Source: Gnetum montanum
Taxonomy: Eukaryota; Streptophyta; Gnetopsida; Gnetales; Gnetaceae
DNA: 53,816 nt
Assembly: GCA_015680685.1 (NCBI GenBank)
Contig: MNCI01003314.1
Span: 2,526 to 56,341 of the forward strand
Reading direction: 5' to 3'
The position numbers and the translations under genes are program-made. The stretch's first letter is position 1. Every line of letters starts with the position of its first letter. Shown piece by piece: positions 22,616 to 32,611 of the stretch. The notes under the pieces are model-generated. The model was not told where the DNA came from. It searched no databases and was given only the letters and a program-made list of their open reading frames with translations.

Positions 22616-23500
22616 AGTAAAGGAATTTCATGTAGTGAAAGAACTGCTTGGTTATCTTGACTTCCCAAAATTCAAATAATAAAATTTTATTTTTGAAAAT
22701 CTTAGGAAGTTCTTTACAATTTTAAAAGTGAAATATTATAAAATTTTTCCAGAATTTGAGGTTATATTATGTTCTTTCTAGCCTATCAAAAATCATAGCA
22801 ATTCTAGTAGGGCAAATTTGAGAGATGAGAACTCAAACATTGTTATGTTTATAATGCTAAAATTTTAACTAGCCCTTTCCACAAATATTAGCTTTCAAAT
22901 AAATTTAATATCACATATAATAATTTTGCAATGAGAGATAAATAATATAATCATTCAAGATTTAGAAAATCTACCAAATTTTAGAGCTAATTTATCCCTA
23001 ACTGTAATAGATATAGAATTGAAATTTTAGCTGCATGTATCCACCTATTCTCTCTTTCTAATAAATCTATAATCACTAAAAATTATTTCAAAATGACTAA
23101 GACATGATCAAAATAGTGAATGTCCTTGATTCTTATTATTCAACTTCCAAGTTTTAGTAAATAATGATGAATGATGTTAATGTATGTTGATGAATTGATG
23201 AAAGATTAATGACTTGATGGTGAAATAGTCAAATTCTTACTAAATTTCTATTGATGATTCCATTATACAAATTTTCAAGAGATGACTTAGATATATATAT
23301 GTAACAAGTGGGGCATATCTTACTAAAAATAATAGAATATAGCTCCAATGGCAACAAAAACCTTAGAAATTAAATATATACATGGATTGGGATCCAAATA
23401 ACATTACAACTACTTATCAATTTGAAAATTTTCTATATTTTATTAAAATAAACTCCTATTATATAATAAAAATAAAAAATTATTATCTTCTACTCAGAAA
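22616..23500 (-). repeat. Probable 5' LTR of copia element H (limits uncertain)
   Basis: By position this stretch right of the primer site should be the 5' LTR. It is AT-rich with TATA-like words near 23290. No second copy is present in the window to fix its outer end, so the right limit is a guess. Confidence 0.35.
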
Positions 23501-23559
23501 AGCCAACAAATTATAGTCTTCATTAAACCTTGAAATGTTGTTCATATTAAGTAATTTGA

Positions 23560-24640
23560 TATGAATTTTTCTTTATCTACTATGGAATATTCTTGTTGCA
23601 TCCCTAATCTAGATCATGTTTTTAATAGCCAAAAAGGATTCGTCTTCATCATACATGTCATAGTTATAATATTTTTCTATATTTACCAATCATGGTAGTC
23701 TCATCCATGATTCCTTTTAGTGTACATCTATTTTATCTTTGGTCTCTATTTCTATCTTCGTCTCAATTCCTACCAAGATGGTTATTGTAATTACTTCTAT
23801 TGTGATCATTTATATTTCTCTTATGATGATCATCAAGTTATCTAGTTTTATCCCTTAGTGAAGCTCTATCTTGATACCTGCATTTATCTTCATCAAAGTT
23901 AGATGATGAAGATGAAGAAGAGAAGGATAAAATATAAGAACTACCATGGCTTCTATATCTACACCTATAATTCCTTAATATGTCTCTTCTAGATCTACTA
24001 GAGGTCCTAAGCCTTGACATTCTTCATTTTCTATGACTTCTTCCATCTCCTCTATGATTATCTACAAAAGCTAAACATATTCTTTAATTGGATGAATTTT
24101 TATTATGAAATATTTAAGGATGAGAGGAAGATTACTAATGATTGAACCTCCCTAACTAATATTCTATATCCTCCTTTATATACTATGATGTTATGAGAAT
24201 CTCATTGATTCCCTTAGTATGTTCATGATTACTCTTCATCATGGGCTATCTCCTAGATTAAATCTCCATTAGATGGTACAGTCTAGACATGTTTGTTATA
24301 ACTTGATAGCCATCAACATCAAGGCTAAGACAAGTTCTTACAAGTATACCTTGAAGAATTAACAGAACTAATTTGTTAGGTGATAACATAATATTACCCT
24401 AAAAGTTTATCTAACTAAATTATTCCTCTTGTTGAAATATGAAGGTACAATCAAGATCTTAAGAGTCTAAATGAGCATATGAGACCCTACGTATAATGGT
24501 CTACTCCATTTTTATTCAATATAAATCTTATCATCATACATACTAGTATTCTCATCACGTAGTATGTTATCAACTTTGTGTGAAGAACACATGTTTTAGT
24601 TAATAATGTGTATGTGTAACTTAAAATATTAAATTTCTAT
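23560..24640 (-). pseudogene. Gag and leader remnant of Athila-like element G
   Basis: On the minus strand the frame at 24020-23838 reads MSRLRTSSRSRRDILRN then a Ser/Asp-rich part and SLRDKTR. Further left come HHKRNINDHNRSNYNNH and MKTNPFWLLKT. The Arg/Ser/His-rich composition and the following text match the N-terminal half of Gag in elements A, B and C. The right neighbour is a degenerate Athila-type primer site and LTR edge, as expected for the start of such an element. Heavily mutated, with no core Gag domain clearly left. Confidence 0.5.
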
Positions 24641-24649
24641 AATGGATTT

Positions 24650-24730
24650 ATAAATATTTCTTATGATATAACTAATCTAGACCACTAGCACCATCCCTAA
24701 TAATAGTGTCAATGATGAGCAATGAGAATT
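24650..24730 (-). other. Leader, primer site and LTR edge of element G
   Basis: The string TATGATATAACTAATCTAGA followed by CACTAGCACCATCCCTAA is shared almost exactly with the leader of element C at 47488-47523. A degenerate primer site (24696-24711) and TGATGAG at 24713 follow, then GAG. After about 15 bp of LTR the match stops where chromovirus F begins. F therefore seems to have inserted in G's 5' LTR. Confidence 0.6.
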
Positions 24731-25757
24731 TGTTATAGGAACACCTGTTTTGATTCCCTAGTCCTTTTTCATACAAGTTGTTTTCACAGGTTTCCCTCTT
24801 GAAGAAGACCAAGACAAGTGTGTCTTCTTGTTTTGATTTTGTTGATGATGATTCTTGGATTTTTTGCCATGTTTTGGGATGTTTTTTTTACTTATTTTGA
24901 TGAGTCTAGAGGGTTCCAAGGTCTATGGAAAATTATTTGAAGGCATTTGGAGACCTCATGCATCAAAAAGAGCATTTTTATTTTTGGCACTTATATGGTA
25001 GATGTCTTACTAGAAAGTTAGAAATCTAAGATAAGGCATCTCACCAAAAGTATAAATGTCTTAGGACCAAATGATACATATATCAAAAATAGTAGATGTC
25101 TCTCCTGAGAGTTGGGTTTCATAGTAGATGTTGAAAAAAAGCCAAAGATGTCTTAGATGGTAAGGGAAAAAGCTCTAATGTGGCATTTTGATTAGAAAAT
25201 ATATGAAAGACTCCAAATACTTATGGGAAACATCTAGGAAGGTAAATAGAAAGATTTCTATGATTTTGAATCATTATAATTATGTATGTATCCATCCGTG
25301 AAAAGGAAGAGTGTATCTATGCACAAAAGTAAGAGAAAAAGCTTTTAAGAGTGAAAAGTAGAGTAAGAGAGAGTCGGTGAGCACATTGAATGAGTGCAAA
25401 AAATGATTGCAACTCCAAGAATAGCTTGTGGTGTGTTGGTCTATGTATTTTATTCTATTGTATTTCACTTGTGAGTGGAGATCTTAGTCCTAGGTTGTGG
25501 AAGAGATTTCTACTGGTTATGTCTTGTATTGAGAATAGTAATTGTGTGGTTATAGAGCCTCATGCTCTACAATATCGATTAAGTGTGATAGGTTTTGGAT
25601 GCTTGTGAGTTTTGTGAACCCTATTGTAATCTTATAATAAATTAATTTATGATAGCTAGTTGTCTTTTTTTCTAGCAAATAATTTCATCTTTGCATAATA
25701 TTTGGATTTAGTGCATTGAAGGTGATTTAATTATGGAATGAACCTACTCTTGTGTTA
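24731..25757 (+). repeat. 5' LTR of element F
   Basis: Direct repeat of 30522-31527. AATAAA at 25636-25641. Between about 24995 and 25165 the word GATGTCTTAC or variants (also as inverted GTAAGACATC-like forms) recur every ~30-40 bp. The exact end (about 25750-25757) is uncertain because the expected CA end is mutated. Confidence 0.75.
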
Positions 25758-25758
25758 T

Positions 25759-25770
25759 TGGTATTAGAGC
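25759..25770 (+). other. Primer binding site of element F (tRNA-Met type)
   Basis: TGGTATTAGAGC, one base from TGGTATCAGAGC, the initiator tRNA-Met complement. It lies directly after the 5' LTR. Confidence 0.85.
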
Positions 25771-25819
25771 TTAGTTTTATTATTTCTTGGATTTTGGTTG
25801 AGGTTTGTATCAATTTTAG

Positions 25820-27000
25820 ATGACATCCAAGATGAAACAGGTGCAAACTTTAAATTCATATATGGAGAGCATAAAGTTTGCCTTTCAAAAGATGGTTTCT
25901 CAATTGGATGAAATTAGCACAAAGGTGAACAGACATGTTGGTCCTAGCCATATTCTGACACATAGAGGTGAAGAGCATGTACATTCATTTGAAGAAGGTT
26001 TATAGCTAGGTGGAGATGTAGTGAATGAAGCATAAGCTCAATATAGCTATGGGAGTGTAGGAAATCATCAACTAAGGATTTTGATCAGAGGAAATCCTAT
26101 TTCTCAAATAAGAACTCCAAGGAATTCAATAGTATTTAATACTTCTTCAAGCAAGCTTGTTGATGAAGACGAGGCAAGGCATGCAAGGGCATTTAGAAAT
26201 GCTTCAAGACTTTCATACATAGAGTTGAAGACTTTCAATAGTATAGATGGGATCAATGCTTTTGCAAGTTAGCTTAAGACACTGGAGAAGCATTTTCAAT
26301 TGGAAGAGGTACCAAATAACTTGAGGGTCCTATTGCTAAACATAAATGAGATGGTATGGCTTCTACTTATTTGAAAAGAAGTCCTAGGATTATGAAATAT
26401 AGAAAGTTCAACCTATTAGAGATTAGGATCTAATGAAATATAGGTTTAATATAAAATCTAAGTATTCTCATTAGAAACAAGAAACCATTATGAGTTAAAA
26501 TTCCTAAGGCAACATGACAAGGATGTCAAAGAATTCTACATCAAATTTTATGATCTATTCCATCAAGCTAAGGTAAACTGGAAGGAGTATGAACAAGCTT
26601 CAATCTTTTTACAGGTCTCATAATAACATATTAGCAAGAGTTGTCCTTTTATGAGCCACAAACTCTTAATGAGGCTTATGATTTGGCACTCAAGACTGAG
26701 AAGAAATTAGGTGGATTCAGAAAGAAGAGAAAACAAAGTTCTAAGGAAAAGGAGAAGGGATCTAGATTTGATAAGGGATCCAAGTTCAAATCTGAAGATA
26801 AGGAGGGCAGCTAAGATAAGAAGACTGAAAGAGGTGATGAGAAGGGCAAAGTTATAAAGGACCAAGGCAAGGGAGGAAAAGGTCAAAGCAATAGCTCATC
26901 AAAACTATAGTGCTTCAAATGTGAAGAATGGGGACATAAGCAGTGGAAATGTTTTCTTCACAAGATAGCCAAGGATAAGGATGTGCAAACCATGTAGGTG
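25820..27000 (+). pseudogene. Gag of element F (decayed)
   Basis: Nucleocapsid precursor. The start ATG at 25820 opens MTSKMKQVQ and a helical N-terminus. Next come SRLSYIELKTFNSIDGINAF and LKTLEKHFQLEEVP (about 26200-26310), the beginning of the Gag core. A later part reads QHDKDVKEFYIKFYDLFHQAK (near 26510-26570). A Lys-rich basic stretch (26690-26880) leads into a complete zinc knuckle at 26911-26952, CFKCEEWGHKQWKC, with canonical CX2CX4HX4C spacing. Several stops and frameshifts lie between. Confidence 0.75.
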
Positions 27001-27099
27001 GAGGAGACATCAAGCCAAACTCTTCAAAGAGATAATCCTGATGCTCCAAAGACAAAGGATGTTTTAGAATTAGATTTTTGTCCATTCATGGGGAATGTC

Positions 27100-27700
27100 A
27101 ATAGATGAGATCATCTTGATAGGAAATTGTTGTTTTGGATTGAAGCTAGTTGTTTGCTTATTGAAAATGGATTCATGTTTTGATCGATGTAGGATCCCAA
27201 AGATATTTTATTTCTTCTAGGGTAGTTGTTAGATTTGGTTTATTAACTATTCCTCATTCTAGACTCTATAAGGTGCATTGGTTGTCTAAGGATTTTTTTC
27301 AAGAGGTGAGGAAATAATGTATCTTAAAATTTAAAATTAGAATTTTTCATGACATTGTAAAATATGATGTGCTTCTAATAGATTTTGCTAATGTAATTAT
27401 TGGTAGATAGAATTTTGACAATGGTACTTAGTTTGATGGAGCAAGAAATGTGTGGAGTGTTGTTAGACCTAATGGAATGCATGATTTGATTCCTATGATA
27501 GCTAAATAAGTGAGGTAGTAGAGCTCACTTAATGCTTCCTTAATCCTTCTAGAAGTAAAGGAATATATTAAGGAACATGATGAAATCAATTTTGATTTTG
27601 TTGTCATGAAAACAATTGCTACTAACCATGATAATGTCTATGTTGAACTTCCAAAAAATGTGCTAGGCTTGAAGGATAAATTTTCTAAGGTGTTCAAGGG
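27100..27700 (+). pseudogene. Aspartic protease of element F (decayed)
   Basis: The active-site region near 27181-27210 reads IDVGSQRYFIS where plant chromoviruses have LIDSGS(A)-NFIS. The catalytic Asp is kept, but the Ser/Thr after it is Val. VVRFGLLTIPHS and the later DVLLIDFANVIIGR correspond to the rest of the fold, including the ILG-type end motif. The frame continues with few stops into RT. Confidence 0.7.
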
Positions 27701-29090
27701 GAAATTGCATTAACTACCACCAATGAGGAATGTATAACATCAAATTAGCTTCATTCCTAGTGCTAGCATTCCAAAAAAGAAAGCTTAGTTGATGGCACTA
27801 GATCAGAGGGTTGAATTACAAAGACAAGTAGAGGGGTTACTTGCAAATGGCTTTATGAGGGAATCCACTTCATCCTATGTAGTTCTAGCAGTGCTAATGC
27901 CAAAGAAGTACAATAATGAATGGAGGATGTGCACTAATTCTGGGGTAGTAAACAAGATAACAATGAGGTACAAATTTCCTATTCCAAGGATGGATGATAT
28001 CCTTGATGTCCTTAAAAATGTGGAGATTTATAGAAAAATTGATTTGAAGAGTGATTATCATAAAATCAAAATCAAGCCTGGTGATGAGTGAAAGATAGCT
28101 TTCAAAACATCGGATGGATTATTTAAGTAGTTTGTGATGCCATTTGGACTTACAAATGTACTTGCTACATTCATGAGGCTAATGTGTGATGTATTAAAGG
28201 ACATGATTGGTAAGTATTGTATTATCTTTTTGACAATATTTTAGTGTATAGCTCTAATGAGGAAGAGCACTTGGATCACTTGAGGATAATGTATCTTAAG
28301 TTGGAGGAGGCATAGCTAGTGCTTAACATGAAAAAAAGTCATTTCTTCAAGAGGGAAATCACATATTTGGGTCATGTGGCTTCCAAAAACTAGAATCAAA
28401 TCAAAGCTACCAAGGTGAAGGCTATAAAGGATTGGCCAACTCTTAAGAATGTTGAGGTAAGATCATTCCTTATTTAGTAGGATTTTACAAATGGTTCATC
28501 AAAAATTTTAGTGGTATTTTATGGCCTATGTTTGCTTTGTTGAAGAAAAATAAAGAATTTAGGTGGGAAAATGAAACCTAGTTGAGCTTTGAATTATTGA
28601 AAGAAAAGATTAGCCATGAACTAGTGCTTGCAATTCCAAATTTTTAGACATTTGTTCAAGTAGAGGTGGATGCAAGTGGACTTATCATTGATGGGGTACT
28701 TTCACAAGAAGGTAGCTTATTACTTTATTTTTAAAAAAGTTGAATGAGTCAAGGAAAAATTATAGCATATATGAGAAAGAATTTTACACTATTCTTTAAT
28801 AAATCAAGCATTGGAGGCATTACTTGTTGTCAAAGGTATTCACTTTGATGCCAAACCACAAAGCACTTCAATTTCTAAACTCACATAAGAAGTTTAGTGC
28901 AAAGTACATAAAGTGGATTGCAGAGTTACAAGAGTTTAATTTTGTGTTAAAGCACAAAAGTAGAAAAGCCAATGTGGTGGCTAATGCATTATCTAGGGTG
29001 CATGTGGTGAATTTTAGAATACCTCATATGGAAGGTATGGGTCATTATTATTCTTTGTATGAGCATGATGTTGATTTTGGACAAGTCTAG
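27701..29090 (+). pseudogene. Reverse transcriptase and RNase H of element F (decayed)
   Basis: From 27789 the RT reads LANGFMRESTSSYVVLAVLM, then PKKYNNEWRMC, YKFPIPRMDDILDVL and KIDLKSDYHKIKI. After a stop at 28089 comes MPFGLTN (near 28138). At the catalytic box (near 28223-28240) the text is FDNILVYSS in place of YLDDILVYS, with one base lost and the second Asp changed to Asn. GHVASKN marks the connection domain. RNase H has VEVDASG near 28662 and ends with KANVVANALSRV near 28990. The enzyme cannot be active. Confidence 0.85.
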
Positions 29091-29139
29091 AGGAGCCTCA
29101 AAGAGTTTTTAATGAATAGGATAGACCAATGGAGGAACC

Positions 29140-30345
29140 ATCATATTCAAGATGAACTATTATTTAAGAAATAAAATATGTATTCCTAATTATCATTTTA
29201 GTAAAAATATTTTGTTTGAAAAGCATTGTAGTCACATGATAGGTCAAATGGGTAGCGATAAAACATTAGAACTTGTGACTAGGTACTATTTTGAGCTTAA
29301 TATGACAACAAAAGTTTCAAAATTTTTGAAGGAGTGCTTGACATGTTAGAAGTTCAAAGGAGGTAAAGGTATGAATGGACACTATATGCCTTTGCCAATT
29401 CCCAAAGGTTCATGGGAAAGTGTGTCAATGGTCTTTGTGGATGATATTTCCAAGACCAAAAGCAAGAATGATGTAATTTTTATTGTTGTGAATAGGTTAT
29501 TCAAGATGGAACATTTTATTCCATGCCAGAAGGTGAGTGATGTCTGTCATGTTGCAAATTTGTTTTTCCATCATGTTCTAAAGTTGCATGGTATTCCTTT
29601 GAATATTATTAGTGGCTGAAACTCCAAGTTCACAAGTCATTTTTGGAGATCCCTTTGAAATATTTTAGGAATAAATTTGAATTTTTCTAGTGCACATCAT
29701 CCACAATCTGGTGGTTAAAAAAAGGTGATGAATAAATCCTTTCTAAGAATATTGAGATTTTTGTATGGTAGACAACTAAATAGGTAGAAAAACTTCTTGT
29801 TTCAAGTTGAATTTTCATATAATAATGCTTTTCATGTTGTTATTAGGAAAATCCCATTTGAGGCGAATTATGTGTTTTGTCTAAAGGTGGTGGACACTTT
29901 GAAGAGCTTTGATGGTGAAGCTCAAGTTAGTGCTAATTTTGTGTAAATGATGAGGGATCTACATGAAAAAGTAAAATAAAATCTTGAGAAGAAGGATAAA
30001 GAGAAAGTTCTCAAGAGGAATGAGATCAAGTGAAAGCTTAATTTTGTTCTTGGTGACTTGGTTTGGATGCACTTAAAGAAGAAGTAATTAAGAGGTGTTA
30101 ACTTCTTCAAATTGAAAGCTAAGAAGATGAGGCCTTTCAAAATCAAGGCTAAGATTAGTGATAATGCTTTTGAAATTGATTTACCAAGTGATGTTGGTAT
30201 GTATTTTCTGTTTAATGTTTTAGATCTTGTGCACTATCATGGACCAACTAGTGAGAAGATCATACAAGGTAGCATAGATGAGTTGAAAGGGGCTAGTGAT
30301 CAATTCAAGCCTTCAATGGAGAGGAAAGTAATCATACTCAAGTAG
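29140..30345 (+). pseudogene. Integrase of element F (all three catalytic residues lost)
   Basis: The zinc-binding domain is recognisable: GQMGSDKTLELVTRYYF then FLKECLTC (29245-29347). The core starts SMVFVDDIS where relatives read SMDFV, so the first catalytic Asp is Val. The second Asp region reads IISG then a stop and NSKFTSHFWRS, whereas relatives read VSDRDSKF. The Glu region reads GG-stop-KKVMN for GQTEVVN, so Glu is Lys. The C-terminal domain (LGDLVWMHLKKK, then KLKAKKMRPFKI) is still readable to 30345, where a TAG, probably a former CAG, ends it. Confidence 0.8.
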
Positions 30346-30492
30346 AGAGAAGCTTCTAGCACTCAAGGAGTTAAGAGGTATCAATACTTGATCCATTCGA
30401 AGGAACAATCCGATGATGATGCTATATGGATCCATGAGACCAAACTTGTTGAGTGGGGGATCACTTCAAGCCTTACTCCCTCGTTCACATGA
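30346..30492 (+). pseudogene. Chromodomain-like tail of element F integrase
   Basis: In frame with the preceding integrase after one TAG, the text includes KRYQYLIHSKEQSDDDAIWI and HETKLVEWGI, ending at TGA (30490-30492). This fits the chromodomain pattern YLVKWKG-EDATWEPESDL. The second aromatic position (W in the WKG motif) is Ser here. Chromodomains direct integration of chromoviruses to marked chromatin. Confidence 0.65.
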
Positions 30493-30521
30493 GTTCACTT
30501 ATTGAAGGATGGGAGAGCTAG

Positions 30522-31527
30522 TGTAGGAACATCTCTTTCAATTTTCTTGTGCTTTGTCCTACAAGTTGTTTTTGCAGGTTTTGCACTTGAAGAAGACCTA
30601 GATGAGTGTGTCTTATTATGTTGGTTTTATTAATGATGATTCTTGGATGTTTTAGCATGTTTTGGGATGTTTTTGAACTTATTTCGATGAGTCTAGGGGG
30701 TTTTAAAGTCTATGGGAACTTGTTTGAGGCATCCGAAGGTTCCAAGCATTAAATTGAACATTTTTATTTTTGGAAATTACAAGTTAAAAGTCTCACCAAG
30801 TTAAACATATAAGATAAGATGTCTCACTAGAAGTGTAAACATCTTAAGGCTAGATGAGACATCTACCAAAAATAGTAGATGCCTTACCTGAGAGCTAGGT
30901 TTTCATAGTAGACATCCTAACAAGTTAGAGATGTCTTAGACAACAAGGGAAAAATCTCTAATGTGGTGTTTCAATTGGGAAGCTTTCAAAAGACTCCATA
31001 TCCTTGTGAAAAAAATCTAGGAAGGCAAAGATTTCTAGGGTTTTAGATCTATAATTTATGTATGTATCCATCCATGAGAGGGGAGAGTGCATCTATGCAT
31101 GAAAGAGAGAGGAAAAGCTTTGAAGAGTGAAGAGTTGAGAAAAAGTGAGTGAGTGAGAACATTGAGTGAGTGTAAAACGAGATTGCATCTCCAATATTAA
31201 CTTGTGGTGTGTTGGTCTATGTATCCTATTCTTTTGTGTCTCACTTGTAAGTAGGGTTCTTACTCCCAGGTTGTGGGAGAGATTTCTATTAGTTGTGTCT
31301 TGCACTGATAACAATCATTGTATGGTTGTAGAGCCTTATGCTCTACAATATTAGTTGAGGGTGACAGGTTTTGAATGCTTATGGGTTTCGTGAACCCTAT
31401 TGTAATCTTCTAATAAATTAATTTAAGATAACTAGTTTTCTTGTTTTCTAGTAAATATTTTTTTCTTTGCATAATATCTAGATTTAGTGCATTGAAGGTG
31501 ATTTAATTGTGAAATGAACCTACTCTA
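30522..31527 (+). repeat. 3' LTR of element F
   Basis: Starts TGTAGGAACATC after a purine-rich tract (GATGGGAGAGCTAG). AATAAA at 31412-31417. It matches the 5' LTR along its length with many transitions. The end is set by the loss of similarity and a possible target duplication. Confidence 0.75.
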
Positions 31528-31653
31528 GTATTACTAGAGCCCAACCATATGATCTATAGGTGCTAGGGTAGATAGTGGTTAGATCATCAAGATTTTCCCC
31601 TAGCTTCCTATCTTTTTATTATTTTAGTAAATGTTTTTTCATACAATTGCATT
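31528..31653. other. Flank between elements F and B, possible G LTR remnant
   Basis: The first ~25 bases (GTATTACTAGAGCCCAACCA then TATGA) resemble the LTR text of the Athila-like family just inside its TGATGAG edge (about 18 of 25 by eye). That would continue element G's LTR after F. The rest is not recognised. The block ends at a single N (31654), which joins it to the LTR of element B. Confidence 0.35.
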
Positions 31654-32597
31654 NTACCCCTACACTCAATCATACGAAATGAGCGTAGCACGCACGATCT
31701 GGTCGAACTCCATAGACTAAATGCCTAAACGCCCCATGGAACACTTGGGGTTAATCATTCGTTGTCTTCCCAAACTTACTTGTTGTTGTCATGGTGTATG
31801 GTTAAGTAAGTCCGAGGTATATGATTTTTATGATCTTTTATATTTTTCTCCTATGGTAAAAGATGAAGGGTTGAGAAAGCTAACTAACTCTAACTAAGGA
31901 TCTAAGTCTAAATTAACTAGCATCAACATCCGTTCCCACTTATCGTACATACCCTGAACTATGCAACTTTGGCTACCAAATGCTAATCGTTACTGGGATC
32001 ACCACACATAACGCACGTGCTCGAAGTGGTCATACTGAGGCACTTAACTAGCCTAAATGTGATGAGCAGCTGATTCCTTGACTAGCTGTACACACCCGTA
32101 GATGCTCGTAATCAAGTCGTACTTATCCCGTATTCTAGGAGTTGAGGGTGAGAGAGACTAATCGCGATGAGTAACCAATTCCTTGGTTGGCCGTACACAT
32201 TCATCAATGCTCGTAACCAAGTCGTACTCATGCTGTGCTAATGCAGGTAATAAATAATAGGTAGGAAATAACATGTAATAAACCTATTCCATGTACACAA
32301 CTTACATTTAGGTACAAAGCTGCTCAAATAAAGAGCCGTTCACTTGGGGACTCCTACTACGGGCACATGGAAAATATTCTATCTCTGGAGTGATCAAACT
32401 ACCAGAGTTTCCCTACTTCTAGCCTAGGATGGAAAATGAAGGGAGTGCTGCCTCTTATTTATAGATTTGGCAGTGGACCGCGATATCGTGTACGCAATAT
32501 CACAGGGGACAACGCGATATCACGTACGCGATATTGCATGGGATGCGATATCGCGTAGGATGCAATATCGCGATGGCCACAATATCGCATCTCATCA
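31654..32597 (-). repeat. 3' LTR of element B (first bases missing at N)
   Basis: Matches 37826-38836 from TACCCCTACACTC onward. The first ~15 bases are replaced by one N. It ends CTCATCA. It lacks 39 bp present in the other copy (between two GTAC words, 38479-38517), which contain that copy's AATAAA signal. TATA box near 32456-32465. GATATC-like boxes at 32482, 32496, 32516, 32530, 32547, 32564 and 32581. Confidence 0.85.
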
Positions 32598-32611
32598 TAC
32601 CCCCATGATTG
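32598..32611 (-). other. Polypurine tract of element B
   Basis: Minus strand reads CAATCATGGGGGTA immediately before the LTR start TGATGAG, the proper place for plus-strand priming. The same motif recurs at 33166-33177, 34535-34546 and 35798-35809. Confidence 0.75.

Larger units (their letters stand above)
24731..31527 (+). mobile_element. Chromovirus F (Ty3/gypsy, tRNA-Met primed)
   Basis: Plus-strand element with two ~1-kb LTRs starting TGT(T)A-AGGAAC (24731 and 30522). The primer site is 25759-25770, followed by gag with an intact CCHC knuckle, protease, RT, RNase H, integrase and a C-terminal chromodomain-like tail. Domain order and chromodomain make it a chromovirus. All enzymes have lost catalytic residues. 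Candidate target duplication is GAATT at left and GTATT at right, if the 3' LTR ends near 31527. Confidence 0.85.
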
